Assembly: GCF_017312485.1 (NCBI RefSeq)
Contig: NZ_BMBA01000008.1
Location: 136,567 to 200,566, forward strand
Direction of reading: 5' to 3'
DNA: 64,000 nucleotides
Origin: Clostridium zeae
GTDB taxonomy: Bacteria; Bacillota; Clostridia; Clostridiales; Clostridiaceae
Under the pieces are notes generated by a model. It made no database searches and was not told the DNA's origin. It saw nothing but the letters and a program-made list of their open reading frames with translations. Below are positions 34,801 to 44,243 of the stretch, piece after piece; the stretch's first letter is position 1, and each line of letters opens with the position of its first letter. Made by a program: the position numbers and the translations under genes.

Positions 34801-37800
34801 AGCATTAGTACAGGAAGATCTCCAGAAATTCCATAAGGCCATAAGTCTCTCTGATGTTTACTTAATGCCTTTATATATTTTTCATTTTCTCTTCTCCAAG
34901 TAGTTAAAAATAATATATTTGAGGCTAATGATTGGAATAGGTTAGCTTGAAATGATTTTATACCTAGATATTTCATCTCTAAAGCTACCTGCTGAGTTGC
35001 ACCTATAAAAGCTCTTTCACTTGAACTATTATCGGTGTACTTACTTGCAATCTTCATAACCTCTTCTCTACTATCACCTGCAATAGTAACATATGATACT
35101 GATACCTTTTGCTTTGGAGGTACCTTTACCATAACCCTCATAGATATAATAGGATCCAGTATTATACCTACACTATTATTTAATGCAGTGTCGTTATCCA
35201 TAGCCTTTGGAGCTCTTAAATTTCGATTTCTTCCTATAAAGTCTGCTCTGGCAGTATCATAGGATATTGCTCCTACGATGTCACCATCACTTACCACCTT
35301 TTGAACTAGATGATGTTGTTTTTGACCTTTTGCTCTTGGTCTTCTTTTAGCTATGATACATCTATTATCTTCATCATACTCTGTTGTAATAAATAGATTT
35401 GAGAAAGTTGGATGAACCACGTCAGCACTGAACGGTGCTAAAGTAACTTCCATATAACTTGTTATCTCAATGTTTCTCACACTCTCAGAATTATTCTTTA
35501 AAGTAATTTTTCTAACTTCTGCATCATATTGTGAAGACACGCATACTTCCATGGAGCTTTCAATATTTCCAACACTTCTTTTAAAGAGAGCCTTATCTAA
35601 GGTAAACTGAACTACCTCTTCATCCCCAGCCACCCTGCATGGTTCAAATGAAGGGCTCCAGTATTCATTAGAGTTCAAATTCTTTATGTAGAATAACACT
35701 CCTCCACCTTCATCTGTAGTATCTGACTTCCACCTATTTACAGTCATTTCACCTTTTTTACTTAGCCCACTTCCACTATTAGTTATAATTGTAGAGTATG
35801 AACCATTAGATAGAAGAAGAACCTCTGGATTTTCTGTAGCTGATGAGTACTCTCTTACTATAAGAGGTTCTTGTTCAACCTTAATCTCTGGTAAGTCAAA
35901 CTGTTGCTTTCTGGTAAATATTTCATGATAGCCTTGTTTTTCTTGAAGCAATAATTCAAAAGCTTTTACTTGAGGAAGCTTATGAAATCTTTGTTGAAGT
36001 ATGTTTTCATTTACAAAGTTATTAAGTGACATCAAACTCATGCCTTGATGATGTACCATAAAACATTTAACTGGAGATTCTTGTTTTCCCCTGGTAACTC
36101 TTTCTTCAGTAAAATCTATAGCTTCATAAAAACCATATTTTCCTATCATACCTTTATTTATCAAGGCATTCATATTTTCTATTGAAGATAACGGTGCAAA
36201 ACTTAATGCCATTACTGTTGAATAAGGTGACACTACCAACTCATCCACCAAGCCTCTTTTTAGTCCTATTCCTGGTACACCAAATGCTTTATATTGATAG
36301 TTCATCGCTACATCAAAATGATAAAACGCTGACTCTGATATTCCCCAAGGAATACCTCTCTTATTTGCATAGATTTTTTGAGCTTCTATTACAGAGTTAT
36401 ATGTTAAGTCCCATAGAGTTCCTTCATAATTTTTCATTATTAAGGCTGGCATAAAGTACTCAAACATTGTTCCACTCCAAGAAACTAAGCTCTTTATACC
36501 AAAAGCTGTGGTTATTGCTCTACCTAGCTTAAACCAATGTTCGTACTCTACATCACCTTTTGCTATTGCTATAAAAGATGCAGCCCTTGCTTCGGATGCC
36601 AATAAGTCATAGCAGTTATCACCTAAAGTATTATTCTCCATATCATATCCAATTGAGAATATCTTTCTATGACTATTATATAAAACCTTAAAATCTGTTT
36701 CAGAAGCCATCACATCTAGTCTTCCTATTAGATTGTTTATCTTTGCTATTAAAGCTGCAACTGGACTAGTTTTAATCTGTATTTCCTTATTATTTGGCTG
36801 TGATTTTCTGGCCAAACTATTATTTAGAGCTGCTTCAAGATTGGTAACAGGAACCTTTAACAATATATTTCCTAATTCATTCAATCTATCATCGTCGTCA
36901 TTTTCTTCATTGCAGGATTCTATTATCTCTCCTAACTCAGCCAGCTTCATTACAGCTTCTTTTTTCAGCTTTGTTATCCAATATAACTCTTTTTGTTTAT
37001 TTTCTAATTCTATATTTAAACACTTATCTATTATATCTTTCAGTGTCTCCATATAATTTTTCAAACTCATATCTTCACTGTTTATTGTATCTTTTTCTAA
37101 TTTAAATACGCCGTTATCTTTAATCTCTTCTTCAATGATACTCATGGTATCTATCAATGAACTTCTTTGATTATCTGATATAAGTGGTTTCTTTAAATAT
37201 TCGCTTAAAGCTTCTTCTATAACCCACAAGTATCCTACTAAATTTCCGCTATCAACAGTAGAAACATATCTAGGCCATAAAGGAGTCTTTGTTCTTGTAT
37301 CATACCAGTTTAAAAAATGGCCATGATATTTATCTAATTTATCCATACTATTAAGAATTTTTTCTATTCTATCTGCTGTATCAAATAGCGTAATATACCC
37401 CATATCTCTTGCAACTATATTTGACATTAGTCCCATTGACATATTTGTTGGCGAGGTTCTAAAAGCCACTCCATTGTTAGGATCTTCTTGAAAATTATCT
37501 GGAGCTAAATAGTTGTTTTCTTCATTTACAAAATCCTCATAGTAAGCCCATGTTCTTCTGCTTAAAGTTCTTATAAGCAACTTATCCTTTTCTGGTATTT
37601 CATTGAAAGTAGTTGTGGCGTTTCTATCTTCCTTACTTATTAAATAAGCTATTAGAGGACTAACAATCCATAAAATAGATATCAATAGATTCGTGCTTCC
37701 TAAAGATATTGATTTATTAAAAGTTGCTATCAAATACAATACACCTATAAATGATGATAGCCACATATACTTAAAATAACTGTATAAATCTTTACTACAT

Positions 37801-40376
37801 GCAGCCTCAGCATCAGCTGAAGTTTGCCACTGAAGCATATTTCTCTTAGATATAGTGGATCTATATATAGTTCTGATTATGGCATCTATCATTATTACAC
37901 ATTGATTTGGCAAGAAGGTTATTGTTAAAAGTACTTGCTTTAGACTTCGCAATATATCTTTTTTCTTATATTTAGGCGTAATCACCATGTCTGTAAAGGC
38001 AAATGCTACAAGTGATATTACCCCTAGAAGAGTGAATATATCCCAAAGCATTCCATTTTTTAATACAATTACAGTAATGAAAAGACTTATTACAATCCAT
38101 GGTGCTACTAAACTTCTTCTTAAGTTATCAAATATCTGCCACCTAGATAATAACTTTAACTTCTTATTAAATAACCAAGGTAGTATCTGCCAATCTCCTC
38201 TAACCCATCTATGAGATCTCATACAGCTAGCTTTATAAGAAGCTGGATATCCATCTACTACATTTACATCAGTTAGAAGTGCACATCTTGTATATGAACC
38301 TTCCAATAAATCATGACTTAAAACTCTATTTTCAGGTATTTCATCTTTTAAGATATTATAAAATGTATCAATATTTATAATACCCTTTCCTGTGAATATA
38401 CCTTCCTTAAATAAATCCTGATAAGAATCTGATGCTGCGCTAGAGTATACATCTATTCCTCCATCACCAGCAAATATTTGAGTGAATATAGTTTTTTCTG
38501 AAGCCTCTATCTTCATATCTACCTTAGGCTGCATTATTCCATATCCTCTTATCACTCTGCCTTCATTGTTTACAATAGGTGAGTTTAAAATATGAGCCAT
38601 TGCACCAACTAATTTTTTTCCTGCGCCCATTGGTAATACAGTATCTGCGTCTAATGTTATTAAGTATTTAGCTTTTTTAAGTTCATCTATATTGCCACTA
38701 ATAACATTATAGGTAGTTTCTCTGTCATTTCTTAGGATAGCCATAAATTCCATGAGCTTTCCTCTTTTTCTCTCCCAACCCATCCAAATATTATCTCTAT
38801 CATTAAACACCCTTTTTCTGTTAAAGAAGAAGAAATGTTCTGGCTTCCCTTTAAAATATTTTTCATTTAATAACTTTGCTGCTTCTTTTCCAATATAATT
38901 TATGTCCTTATCTGTTTCTTCTTCCTCATTTTTAGAATCAGCTAGATCTCCTAATAATGCAAAATAAAAATTATCATCTTTATTTGCTATATAATAAACC
39001 TCTAAAGAATCCATCAGTTCTTTTACTTTGTGGCTGCTGCTAAATATAGCAGGTATAACAACTAAGGTTTTATAATCCTCAGGTATACCTTTTTCAAAAT
39101 CAAGCTTCGGTAAGAAATCCGGCTTATAAAGTTTAGTTATACTCCAATTCATAAACCCAACAACAACCTCAGATATAGGCAATAATACAATTAAAGCACC
39201 AGTAACTAGTTCTCCCATCGACATATAAGGATCAAAAGCATATGCCAAAGATACAACTATTATTTCGCATAATATTATTAAACATATTTGATATAATATA
39301 AAATTTCCTGGTGCTACCGCTTTCTTACTTCTAAACTTACCAATACTCTTTTCTAAATCTTTTTCTCCTTGCTCAAGTAAATAATAACCTACATGAGCTT
39401 TGTATCTCTCATCATCAAAAGACTTAGCAATCTCACATAATTTCAGAGCCTCTTCTACTACCTTCCATTCTTCTTTTGATGTAGCTCTACTTATCTCTTC
39501 AACTCTATGTCTATAGAAATCCTTAGAATCAAAATCCATATTACTATATGTTCCTTCAGGATCTTCACTCAAGAGTTTTTCTATTCGTGATACACTATCG
39601 AAAACATATTTCCAACTAATAGCATCTATAGTTCTAAGTGAGGTTATATAATTTCCCATAGAAAGCTGAAGCTTATTTTCTCTTATAAATTCTCCTGTAA
39701 TTGCATCTTCAAAATTTTCTTCTTTTGTTATCTTCTTTTCTAAAACTTTATAAAGTTCATCATTATCTATGGAGTTATCTCGTAAAACTCTAAATAATTT
39801 TTCACCCATTTCAATTGAGAACTTCTGGTCATTCTTGCCTATTTCTTCAACCATATCTGCTAAACTATCATTATTACTGCTATCTATTATTCTATAAGCT
39901 AATTCTTCTCCGCTTTGTTTTTCTTTTTGGATATATGCTAGCTTATCAGTAACTGTTGCTATTCCTTCTATCAACGCAACCCTTAACATCAAAGGAAAAG
40001 CCCATAGCTCTCCTAAAGTTATATACTCTTTATCATCGCAGCCTTTTAGGAAATTTATTGTGTCGTGTTCCTCTACTTTTCCGTCATTAGACTTAAGAAG
40101 ATCTTTAGCTAGAACATATACTTTAGGGCAAGACTCTTCTCCACTGATCAAAGGAAGATTTTCAAAATATCCCCATGGCATATTTATCTTAATAGTCTTA
40201 TACTCTTTTTCTATAACATAAATATTGTCTAAAAGCCATTCTGCAGCTCCAACTATATCCTTATTCTCTTTTACTTGCTGATTAATATATTGATAGTTTT
40301 CTAAAATTCTACTATAACTCTCTTTTAGAGAATACATTATTCTCCTTCTGCAGTTAACTGAATCAAGTATCTTCAT
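31839..40376 (-). CDS. Cyclic beta-1,2-glucan-synthase-like protein (GT84 + glycoamylase-like + GH94)
   Basis: This 2845-residue protein follows the NdvB/Cgs layout. Membrane segments lie near residues 357-412 and about 740-910. Between them is a GT84 glycosyltransferase with the LDADTV acidic motif (about 574) and a RSHRWVRGDW region (about 720). A glycoamylase-like domain follows (SWSGTMFEYFMPAL about 1302, GIPWGISESAFYH about 1345, HHQGMSLMSL about 1440). The C-terminal GH94 domain has YGYRDQLQDS, GSGDWNDGMS (about 2520) and GGRGGWSWYTGASGW (about 2745). In Rhizobium and Brucella this type primes, extends, trims and cyclises beta-1,2-glucan from UDP-glucose. The product in this organism is untested. 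No cyclic-glucan exporter gene is adjacent. It is monocistronic. Confidence 0.9.
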   Translation of the reverse strand: MKILDSVNCRRRIMYSLKESYSRILENYQYINQQVKENKDIVGAAEWLLDNIYVIEKEYKTIKINMPWGYFENLPLISGEESCPKVYVLAKDLLKSNDGKVEEHDTINFLKGCDDKEYITLGELWAFPLMLRVALIEGIATVTDKLAYIQKEKQSGEELAYRIIDSSNNDSLADMVEEIGKNDQKFSIEMGEKLFRVLRDNSIDNDELYKVLEKKITKEENFEDAITGEFIRENKLQLSMGNYITSLRTIDAISWKYVFDSVSRIEKLLSEDPEGTYSNMDFDSKDFYRHRVEEISRATSKEEWKVVEEALKLCEIAKSFDDERYKAHVGYYLLEQGEKDLEKSIGKFRSKKAVAPGNFILYQICLIILCEIIVVSLAYAFDPYMSMGELVTGALIVLLPISEVVVGFMNWSITKLYKPDFLPKLDFEKGIPEDYKTLVVIPAIFSSSHKVKELMDSLEVYYIANKDDNFYFALLGDLADSKNEEEETDKDINYIGKEAAKLLNEKYFKGKPEHFFFFNRKRVFNDRDNIWMGWERKRGKLMEFMAILRNDRETTYNVISGNIDELKKAKYLITLDADTVLPMGAGKKLVGAMAHILNSPIVNNEGRVIRGYGIMQPKVDMKIEASEKTIFTQIFAGDGGIDVYSSAASDSYQDLFKEGIFTGKGIINIDTFYNILKDEIPENRVLSHDLLEGSYTRCALLTDVNVVDGYPASYKASCMRSHRWVRGDWQILPWLFNKKLKLLSRWQIFDNLRRSLVAPWIVISLFITVIVLKNGMLWDIFTLLGVISLVAFAFTDMVITPKYKKKDILRSLKQVLLTITFLPNQCVIMIDAIIRTIYRSTISKRNMLQWQTSADAEAACSKDLYSYFKYMWLSSFIGVLYLIATFNKSISLGSTNLLISILWIVSPLIAYLISKEDRNATTTFNEIPEKDKLLIRTLSRRTWAYYEDFVNEENNYLAPDNFQEDPNNGVAFRTSPTNMSMGLMSNIVARDMGYITLFDTADRIEKILNSMDKLDKYHGHFLNWYDTRTKTPLWPRYVSTVDSGNLVGYLWVIEEALSEYLKKPLISDNQRSSLIDTMSIIEEEIKDNGVFKLEKDTINSEDMSLKNYMETLKDIIDKCLNIELENKQKELYWITKLKKEAVMKLAELGEIIESCNEENDDDDRLNELGNILLKVPVTNLEAALNNSLARKSQPNNKEIQIKTSPVAALIAKINNLIGRLDVMASETDFKVLYNSHRKIFSIGYDMENNTLGDNCYDLLASEARAASFIAIAKGDVEYEHWFKLGRAITTAFGIKSLVSWSGTMFEYFMPALIMKNYEGTLWDLTYNSVIEAQKIYANKRGIPWGISESAFYHFDVAMNYQYKAFGVPGIGLKRGLVDELVVSPYSTVMALSFAPLSSIENMNALINKGMIGKYGFYEAIDFTEERVTRGKQESPVKCFMVHHQGMSLMSLNNFVNENILQQRFHKLPQVKAFELLLQEKQGYHEIFTRKQQFDLPEIKVEQEPLIVREYSSATENPEVLLLSNGSYSTIITNSGSGLSKKGEMTVNRWKSDTTDEGGGVLFYIKNLNSNEYWSPSFEPCRVAGDEEVVQFTLDKALFKRSVGNIESSMEVCVSSQYDAEVRKITLKNNSESVRNIEITSYMEVTLAPFSADVVHPTFSNLFITTEYDEDNRCIIAKRRPRAKGQKQHHLVQKVVSDGDIVGAISYDTARADFIGRNRNLRAPKAMDNDTALNNSVGIILDPIISMRVMVKVPPKQKVSVSYVTIAGDSREEVMKIASKYTDNSSSERAFIGATQQVALEMKYLGIKSFQANLFQSLASNILFLTTWRRENEKYIKALSKHQRDLWPYGISGDLPVLMLVIKEEADMDLLRQVINMHYYWRSKGLKSDLLIYNDEETSYDLPVQKNIIEQVNTSQSRDYWNKPGGIYLHSKSTLGDEMRDFLLGIAKLVISSDRGTLLNQMKQWEAKDKKVRDDVILRHKELQGYDIPRRETILRESTNSDKDKDKNEKDIKYNGFSSYEGSINYKYNIDDLEFFNGYGGFKKDGSEYVVVLNDHRDTPAPWINVISNGDFGFHVSESGSAYTWIGNSRENKITPWNNDWVMDTATECLYLRDDINEEIWSITPKPLRDTGEYVVEHGFGYSKFSHDYHNISGKTTMFCSMEDNIKILKIELENSGEKERTISLYYYAQLVLGVVPQQSAQYVSTYIGDMNEKENSKDKKGRFIWANNPYSANFGNYKSYLKFYGGDEESFTGDRVEFLGRNEGLGYPAALRLEKLSNTVGGGLDPCLGAQTKITIKPKEKKTLILMFGAEESVEAIGNVINKYSNLKSVDDTFAKVKDYWKGFLGTVKIKTPDKSMDYMVNGWLMYQTMSCRYWSRTAFYQSGGAYGYRDQLQDSLSLGVLDQSITRNQILRSASRQYEEGDVQHWWHPVVNSGIRTRFSDDLLWLPYVVAKYLKSTGDYSILEEDAPFLYDEPLKDGEDERYSDRHETRSNGTVYEHCIRAIKHALKYGEHNIPLMGSGDWNDGMSTVGNEGKGESVWLGWFLYEILGDFTEVTSRMNDKENTKNFTDSRNFILENLEKNAWDGGWYRRAYFDDGTPLGSKENDECRIDSLSQSWAAITGGGKPERVKEAMDAIENNLVKEDKGIILLLNPPFNNSKLEPGYIKGYVPGVRENGGQYTHAAVWVIVAMAKLGMGNKAWQYFNMINPINHSSSELSSKTYKVEPYVMAADVYLQEPHGGRGGWSWYTGASGWMYKAAVEYILGFNKSYDKGFKIEPSIPGNWKQYEIEYNKDDMHYHIVVTQDINKATNTSDKKPSKTIILDGKVLKEDIIPYMEGNHEVEVHI

Positions 40377-40694
40377 AAGTTTTTTCCTTCCCTCTCTATA
40401 GTGTACATTTTATTTTTTCCAAATGTAGCAGAATTATAGTGATTGTCCATGAAAAAATTTAAAATTTCATGAATTTAACCTAATATATCAATTTATATAG
40501 CAGGATTTTTAATAGCTTTTATTGGTTCTGTGACTTTTTAACAAGTATATCTGTACAAAAAAATCGTTAAAAATTTAAAATTATGTAAAAAATGTTGTTT
40601 TACAAATAAAATGCCTAATATACTAAAATAACTTATTATTTATCAAATTTAAACAAAAAATAACAAATTTTATTATTTTGTAACACCAAACCCG

Positions 40695-40723
40695 TTGACA
40701 TTCGTACAATTTTCTAATAATAT
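40695..40723 (+). promoter_or_regulatory. Orphan SigA-type promoter
   Basis: TTGACA and TAATAT are 17 bases apart, a strong match. No open reading frame of note starts within 700 bases downstream, so it may drive a long leader or a small RNA. Confidence 0.55.
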
Positions 40724-41201
40724 ATAATTAAATTCATAATTAGTACATTTTTCTAATTATGCTAATTATAAACTTAATCAATACTATAATGGTTCATTTT
40801 TACTTAAATAGTAAAAGCAAGAACTAAGGTATCTTTAATTTCTTTAAAATTTCTTATATTAATTTTTCTCTAGCAGCAGCTTTATAATATGAAGTTTTTT
40901 CCCTAAATTTTTGTGTCCTTTTAGGATAAATTTCTCTATTAGTTTTGAGTTAGTTCTATTTTACTTATATAATTTTCATCGTAAATATCCATTGAATTAG
41001 GGAGTACTCCCCAATCACATCAAATTAATGAAACTAAAACTTGATGCCCATATACTGTTTTACCTTTAAAATGAGAATTATTAAAAGAATATTTTTTCAA
41101 TAGTATTTTTATCCTTTGACGAGATAGTATCATCTCTAATAAAGCTCTATTACATATATCTCAATTATAAAAAAACAAAGCACATATAAAATTTTTTTAA
41201 A

Positions 41202-41269
41202 AAACTGTAATCATAAAAAACAATTCTTGATGTAGCTGAAATTTGAAATGTTTTTTTATGATTACAGTT
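41202..41269. repeat. Long hairpin in the gap before the secreted wall enzyme
   Basis: AACTGTAATCATAAAAAAC pairs almost perfectly with its complement at 41250-41269, leaving about 30 loop bases. It could be a terminator for a transcript from the promoter at 40695 or a small palindromic element. The rest of 40377-41469 is AT-rich with no supported gene. Confidence 0.5.
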
Positions 41270-41335
41270 TAGATAGACAAGCTATAGTTGCATTAAATCT
41301 ATAATTAAATTCTACATCAAAAAAGGTAAGCCTTT

Positions 41336-41364
41336 TTGATATAGCTTGAAAACCATAGTAAAAT
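41336..41364 (+). promoter_or_regulatory. Promoter of the secreted transglycosylase gene
   Basis: TTGATA and TAAAAT are spaced by 17 bases, about 105 bases before the start codon. The -35 box overlaps a small inverted repeat (TCAAAAAAGG-TAAG-CCTTTTTGA at 41317-41339) that could be an operator. Confidence 0.6.
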
Positions 41365-41469
41365 ATGAATTTTCAAGTTTCCACAAATTTTACTAAAAAA
41401 AGGGGGAAAGACTTTTAAAAAACATATCAACATATTTAATGCCGCAAAAATAAGGAGGATATATTAAAA

Positions 41470-42432
41470 ATGAGTAAAAATTCATTTATTAAAAAAGCTA
41501 TGTTTATTTCAGCAATGTTAGTATCAGGGTTAGCTCTTAGTGTAGCCCATTCAGTAAAAGCGTCAGCAGCAACTTTGTATAGTCTTCAATCGAGAGCAAA
41601 TTATAACTATGTTTGTGCTGATAATTATGGAAATAATCCATTAGTTGCTAATAGAACTTCAGCAAGTGCTTGGGAGCAATATCAAGTAATAAATAATTCT
41701 GATGGAACAATTTCTTTTCAATCAATGGCTAACTACAAATATGTATGTGCAGATTTAAATCAAGGCGCAAATCTTATAGCAAGAAGTACAAGCATACAAC
41801 AATGGGAAAAATTTAAAAAGGTTAATTTAGCCGATGGAACTATTGCACTTCAGGCAATGGCAAATAATCAATTTGTATCTACAGATTTAAACAACGGTGG
41901 TGTTTTAGTTGCAAATAAGGGCGCAGTAGGTGGTGCATGGGAAGCTTACAGCCTTATAGCTACTGGTTCAACATCATCAGTGTCCAAGCCTTCTGAAGTT
42001 CCTAGTAATATATGGGGATATGCAATGAATGCTGATAACAGATTTGGTAAAAATGGAGATTTTGCTTTATTGATATGTGCTATGATCAAACAAGAAAGTT
42101 CCTTTGGAGCAGGTTTAACTGGTGTATCTGCTGGTGATGGTTTAATGCAAGTAGAGCCAAATACTAGAAACGCTTATTCAAGTGAATTCCAATCAACCTA
42201 TGGACATTATTATGATAACAACAACGCTCAAGATCAAGTATATATGGGTTCAATGATTGTAAATGATATGATTAACCTAGCTGGTGGTAATATATATAAG
42301 GGCTTAGAATATTACAACGGAGGACAAAACTGGTATCCAGGAGCTACAGATTCATACGGTCGTCCAATTCTAGCAGATCAATATGCAAACACAGTATATG
42401 GCACATACAAGAGCTATGGTGGATTGCACTAA
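41470..42432 (+). CDS. Secreted lytic transglycosylase-like protein with fascin-like repeats
   Basis: The 320-residue protein has a signal peptide (FIKKAMFISAMLVSGLALSV, cleavage near residue 32). Three repeats of about 43 residues follow, built on SLQSRANYNYVCADNYG, SFQSMANYKYVCADLNQG and ALQAMANNQFVSTDLNNG, which resemble one beta-trefoil (fascin-like, ricin-like) unit. After a Ser/Pro linker comes an SLT-type domain with a probable catalytic Glu in MIKQESSFGAG and the motif GLMQVEPNT. It probably binds a wall glycan and cleaves peptidoglycan. AAGGAGG lies 11 bases before the ATG. The first 165 residues are nearly identical to those of the gene at 43217. Confidence 0.88.
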   Translation: MSKNSFIKKAMFISAMLVSGLALSVAHSVKASAATLYSLQSRANYNYVCADNYGNNPLVANRTSASAWEQYQVINNSDGTISFQSMANYKYVCADLNQGANLIARSTSIQQWEKFKKVNLADGTIALQAMANNQFVSTDLNNGGVLVANKGAVGGAWEAYSLIATGSTSSVSKPSEVPSNIWGYAMNADNRFGKNGDFALLICAMIKQESSFGAGLTGVSAGDGLMQVEPNTRNAYSSEFQSTYGHYYDNNNAQDQVYMGSMIVNDMINLAGGNIYKGLEYYNGGQNWYPGATDSYGRPILADQYANTVYGTYKSYGGLH

Positions 42433-42523
42433 TTAACGACAATATTAAATTTAAAATGCCAATTTTTAAAGCATCATTTTTAGATGGACATCAATTTGTC
42501 TAACACAATGAATAAATACATAG

Positions 42524-43183
42524 ATGAAAATATATAGAAAGGAGTTGGAGATAGTTAATAGTAAGCGTTTTTTTCTAGTTCTATTTTGTTATCTTTGTGT
42601 TCTTTTTTTGATTATCTTCTTCTACCTTTCATCTAATAATTCTACCAAAATATCGGTTAACAATACTCTCTCAAAAAATCACAATTCATTAAAAGGTGAA
42701 CTTTCCTTAATGGAAGCTTATCAATTGGCACTTAAAGATGCTAAAGCATGGAGCAAAAATGCGCAATTAGTAATTGTGACAAGTGTAGATGACGATGAAA
42801 AAGAATTAGCAGGAAATACTGGTATACGTAGAAAATGGAATCTTTTATTTGCTGACGTCTCTAAAGGTGAAACTCTACTATTATCAATCAGTGATGGTTC
42901 CATAACAAAATCTTCGATAAATAAAGAAAAAATTATTGAAAATAATCTTATTAATCCCGATTTCATGAAAATTGATTCAAAAGATGTTATAGAAAAGGCA
43001 AAAAAAGAATTTCAATTAAAACCAGGTATCACTTGGGCAAATGGTTATCATTTTTCTATTATGAACAATGGAAATCAAACCTTTATAACAGTCACTGGTC
43101 TCAGTGGAGATAATCAATTTACTCAAATTTTTTATGATATTAAAACCGGAAATCGTATCAGTTATAAGATTCAGCCAAAATAA
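42524..43183 (+). CDS. Membrane-anchored extracytoplasmic protein, unknown
   Basis: I do not recognise this 219-residue protein. It has one N-terminal membrane segment (RFFLVLFCYLCVLFLIIFFY, about residues 15-34), then an extracellular part with two segments that read like PepSY-type repeats (EAYQLALKDAKAWSKNAQLV and DVIEKAKKEFQLKPGITW). The C-terminal part repeats the strand pattern (TFITVTGLSGDNQF, IFYDIKTGNRIS). It lies between the two duplicated wall-enzyme genes and may be co-transcribed with them, since no terminator is seen in the gaps. The start is uncertain: the ATG at 42524 lacks a ribosome site, while AAAGGAG lies inside the frame at 42537-42543 followed only by TTG or ATA codons. 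Confidence 0.65.
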   Translation: MKIYRKELEIVNSKRFFLVLFCYLCVLFLIIFFYLSSNNSTKISVNNTLSKNHNSLKGELSLMEAYQLALKDAKAWSKNAQLVIVTSVDDDEKELAGNTGIRRKWNLLFADVSKGETLLLSISDGSITKSSINKEKIIENNLINPDFMKIDSKDVIEKAKKEFQLKPGITWANGYHFSIMNNGNQTFITVTGLSGDNQFTQIFYDIKTGNRISYKIQPK

Positions 43184-43216
43184 GATCTTAAAAATAAAAA
43201 AGGGATGTGTAAAAAA

Positions 43217-44089
43217 ATGATTAAAAATTCATTTATTAAAAAAGCTATGTTTATTTCAGCAATGTTAGTATCAGGGTTAGTTCTCAGTGTAGCCCATTCA
43301 GTAAAGGCGTCAGCAGAAACTTTGTATAGCCTTCAATCGAGAGCAAATTATAACTATGTTTGTGCTGATAATTATGGAAATAATCCATTAGTCGCTAATA
43401 GAACTTCAACAAGTGCTTGGGAACAATATCAAGTAATAAATAATGCTGATGGAACAATTTCTTTTCAATCAATGGCTAACTACAAATATGTATGTGCAGA
43501 TTTAAATCAAGGTGCAAATCTTATAGCAAGAAGTACAAGCATACAACAATGGGAAAAATTTAAAAAGGTTAATTTAGCCGATGGAACTATTGCACTTCAG
43601 GCAATGGCAAATAATCAATTTGTATCTACAGATTTAAACAACGGTGGTATTTTAGTTGCAAATAAGAGCGCTGTAGGTGGTGCATGGGAAGCTTACAGCC
43701 TTATAGCTACTGGTAACACTAGCGGACAAAGCGGACAAACATACACTAATCAAGATTTCACAGCATATACTTCACCAGTAGGTGGTATTACAGCTTCTGG
43801 TGTTTCTCCAACTCCATATGTTACTTGCGCAGTACATCCTTCTGATAGATTTAATGGAAATTCAGCTCCAATTTTCCCATTTGGATCAATAATTACTACA
43901 GCTAATTCAATTTATCTTCCTGGTTATGGAAACAAAAGTACTTTTATAGTACAAGATAAAGGTGATTTAAATTTTGCAAAATCTCAATATTGGGTTGATA
44001 TATTCTTTGGATTTGAAAATAATCCTAATACTGTTCCAAATGCTATAAACTTTGGAAATCAAACTTTTAGTTATACTGTAAGTAAATAA
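43217..44089 (+). CDS. Secreted 3D-domain (RlpA/MltA-like) wall protein with fascin-like repeats
   Basis: The 290-residue protein carries the same signal peptide and three-repeat beta-trefoil-like module as the gene at 41470, with only a few changes. It then switches to a different C-terminal domain: the 3D fold (TPYVTCAVHP, PFGSIITTANSIYLPGYGNK, FIVQDKGDLNFAKSQYWVD, IFFGF) with Asp residues in the expected places. Such domains are found in lytic transglycosylases and resuscitation-type proteins. The ATG at 43217 aligns with the start of the paralogue; an upstream ATG at 43205 adds MCKK. A terminator follows at 44142. Confidence 0.88.
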   Translation: MIKNSFIKKAMFISAMLVSGLVLSVAHSVKASAETLYSLQSRANYNYVCADNYGNNPLVANRTSTSAWEQYQVINNADGTISFQSMANYKYVCADLNQGANLIARSTSIQQWEKFKKVNLADGTIALQAMANNQFVSTDLNNGGILVANKSAVGGAWEAYSLIATGNTSGQSGQTYTNQDFTAYTSPVGGITASGVSPTPYVTCAVHPSDRFNGNSAPIFPFGSIITTANSIYLPGYGNKSTFIVQDKGDLNFAKSQYWVDIFFGFENNPNTVPNAINFGNQTFSYTVSK

Positions 44090-44141
44090 TTGTAAGACAT
44101 AATTTTCAAATAAAATTATATACTACAAACTAATTTATATG

Positions 44142-44192
44142 AAGGAGTGTTGTAAAACTAGTTAAAAAAATAGTTTGCTTCACTCCTTTTTA
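44142..44192 (+). terminator. Terminator after the duplicated wall-enzyme genes
   Basis: GAAGGAGTG and CACTCCTTTT pair at the base, with an inner AAACTA/TAGTTT stem, and end in a T tract on the plus strand about 50 bases past the stop. Confidence 0.8.
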
Positions 44193-44243
44193 TATCAAAA
44201 TCAAAATGGTTGTAAAAACAGGTCTACAAACGAGTAAAAATAT

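Noticed and set aside
32338..38214. Several plus-strand open frames opposite the giant glucan-synthase-like gene
   Set aside because: They are shadows of a strongly coding minus-strand gene, with no ribosome sites or recognisable domains.
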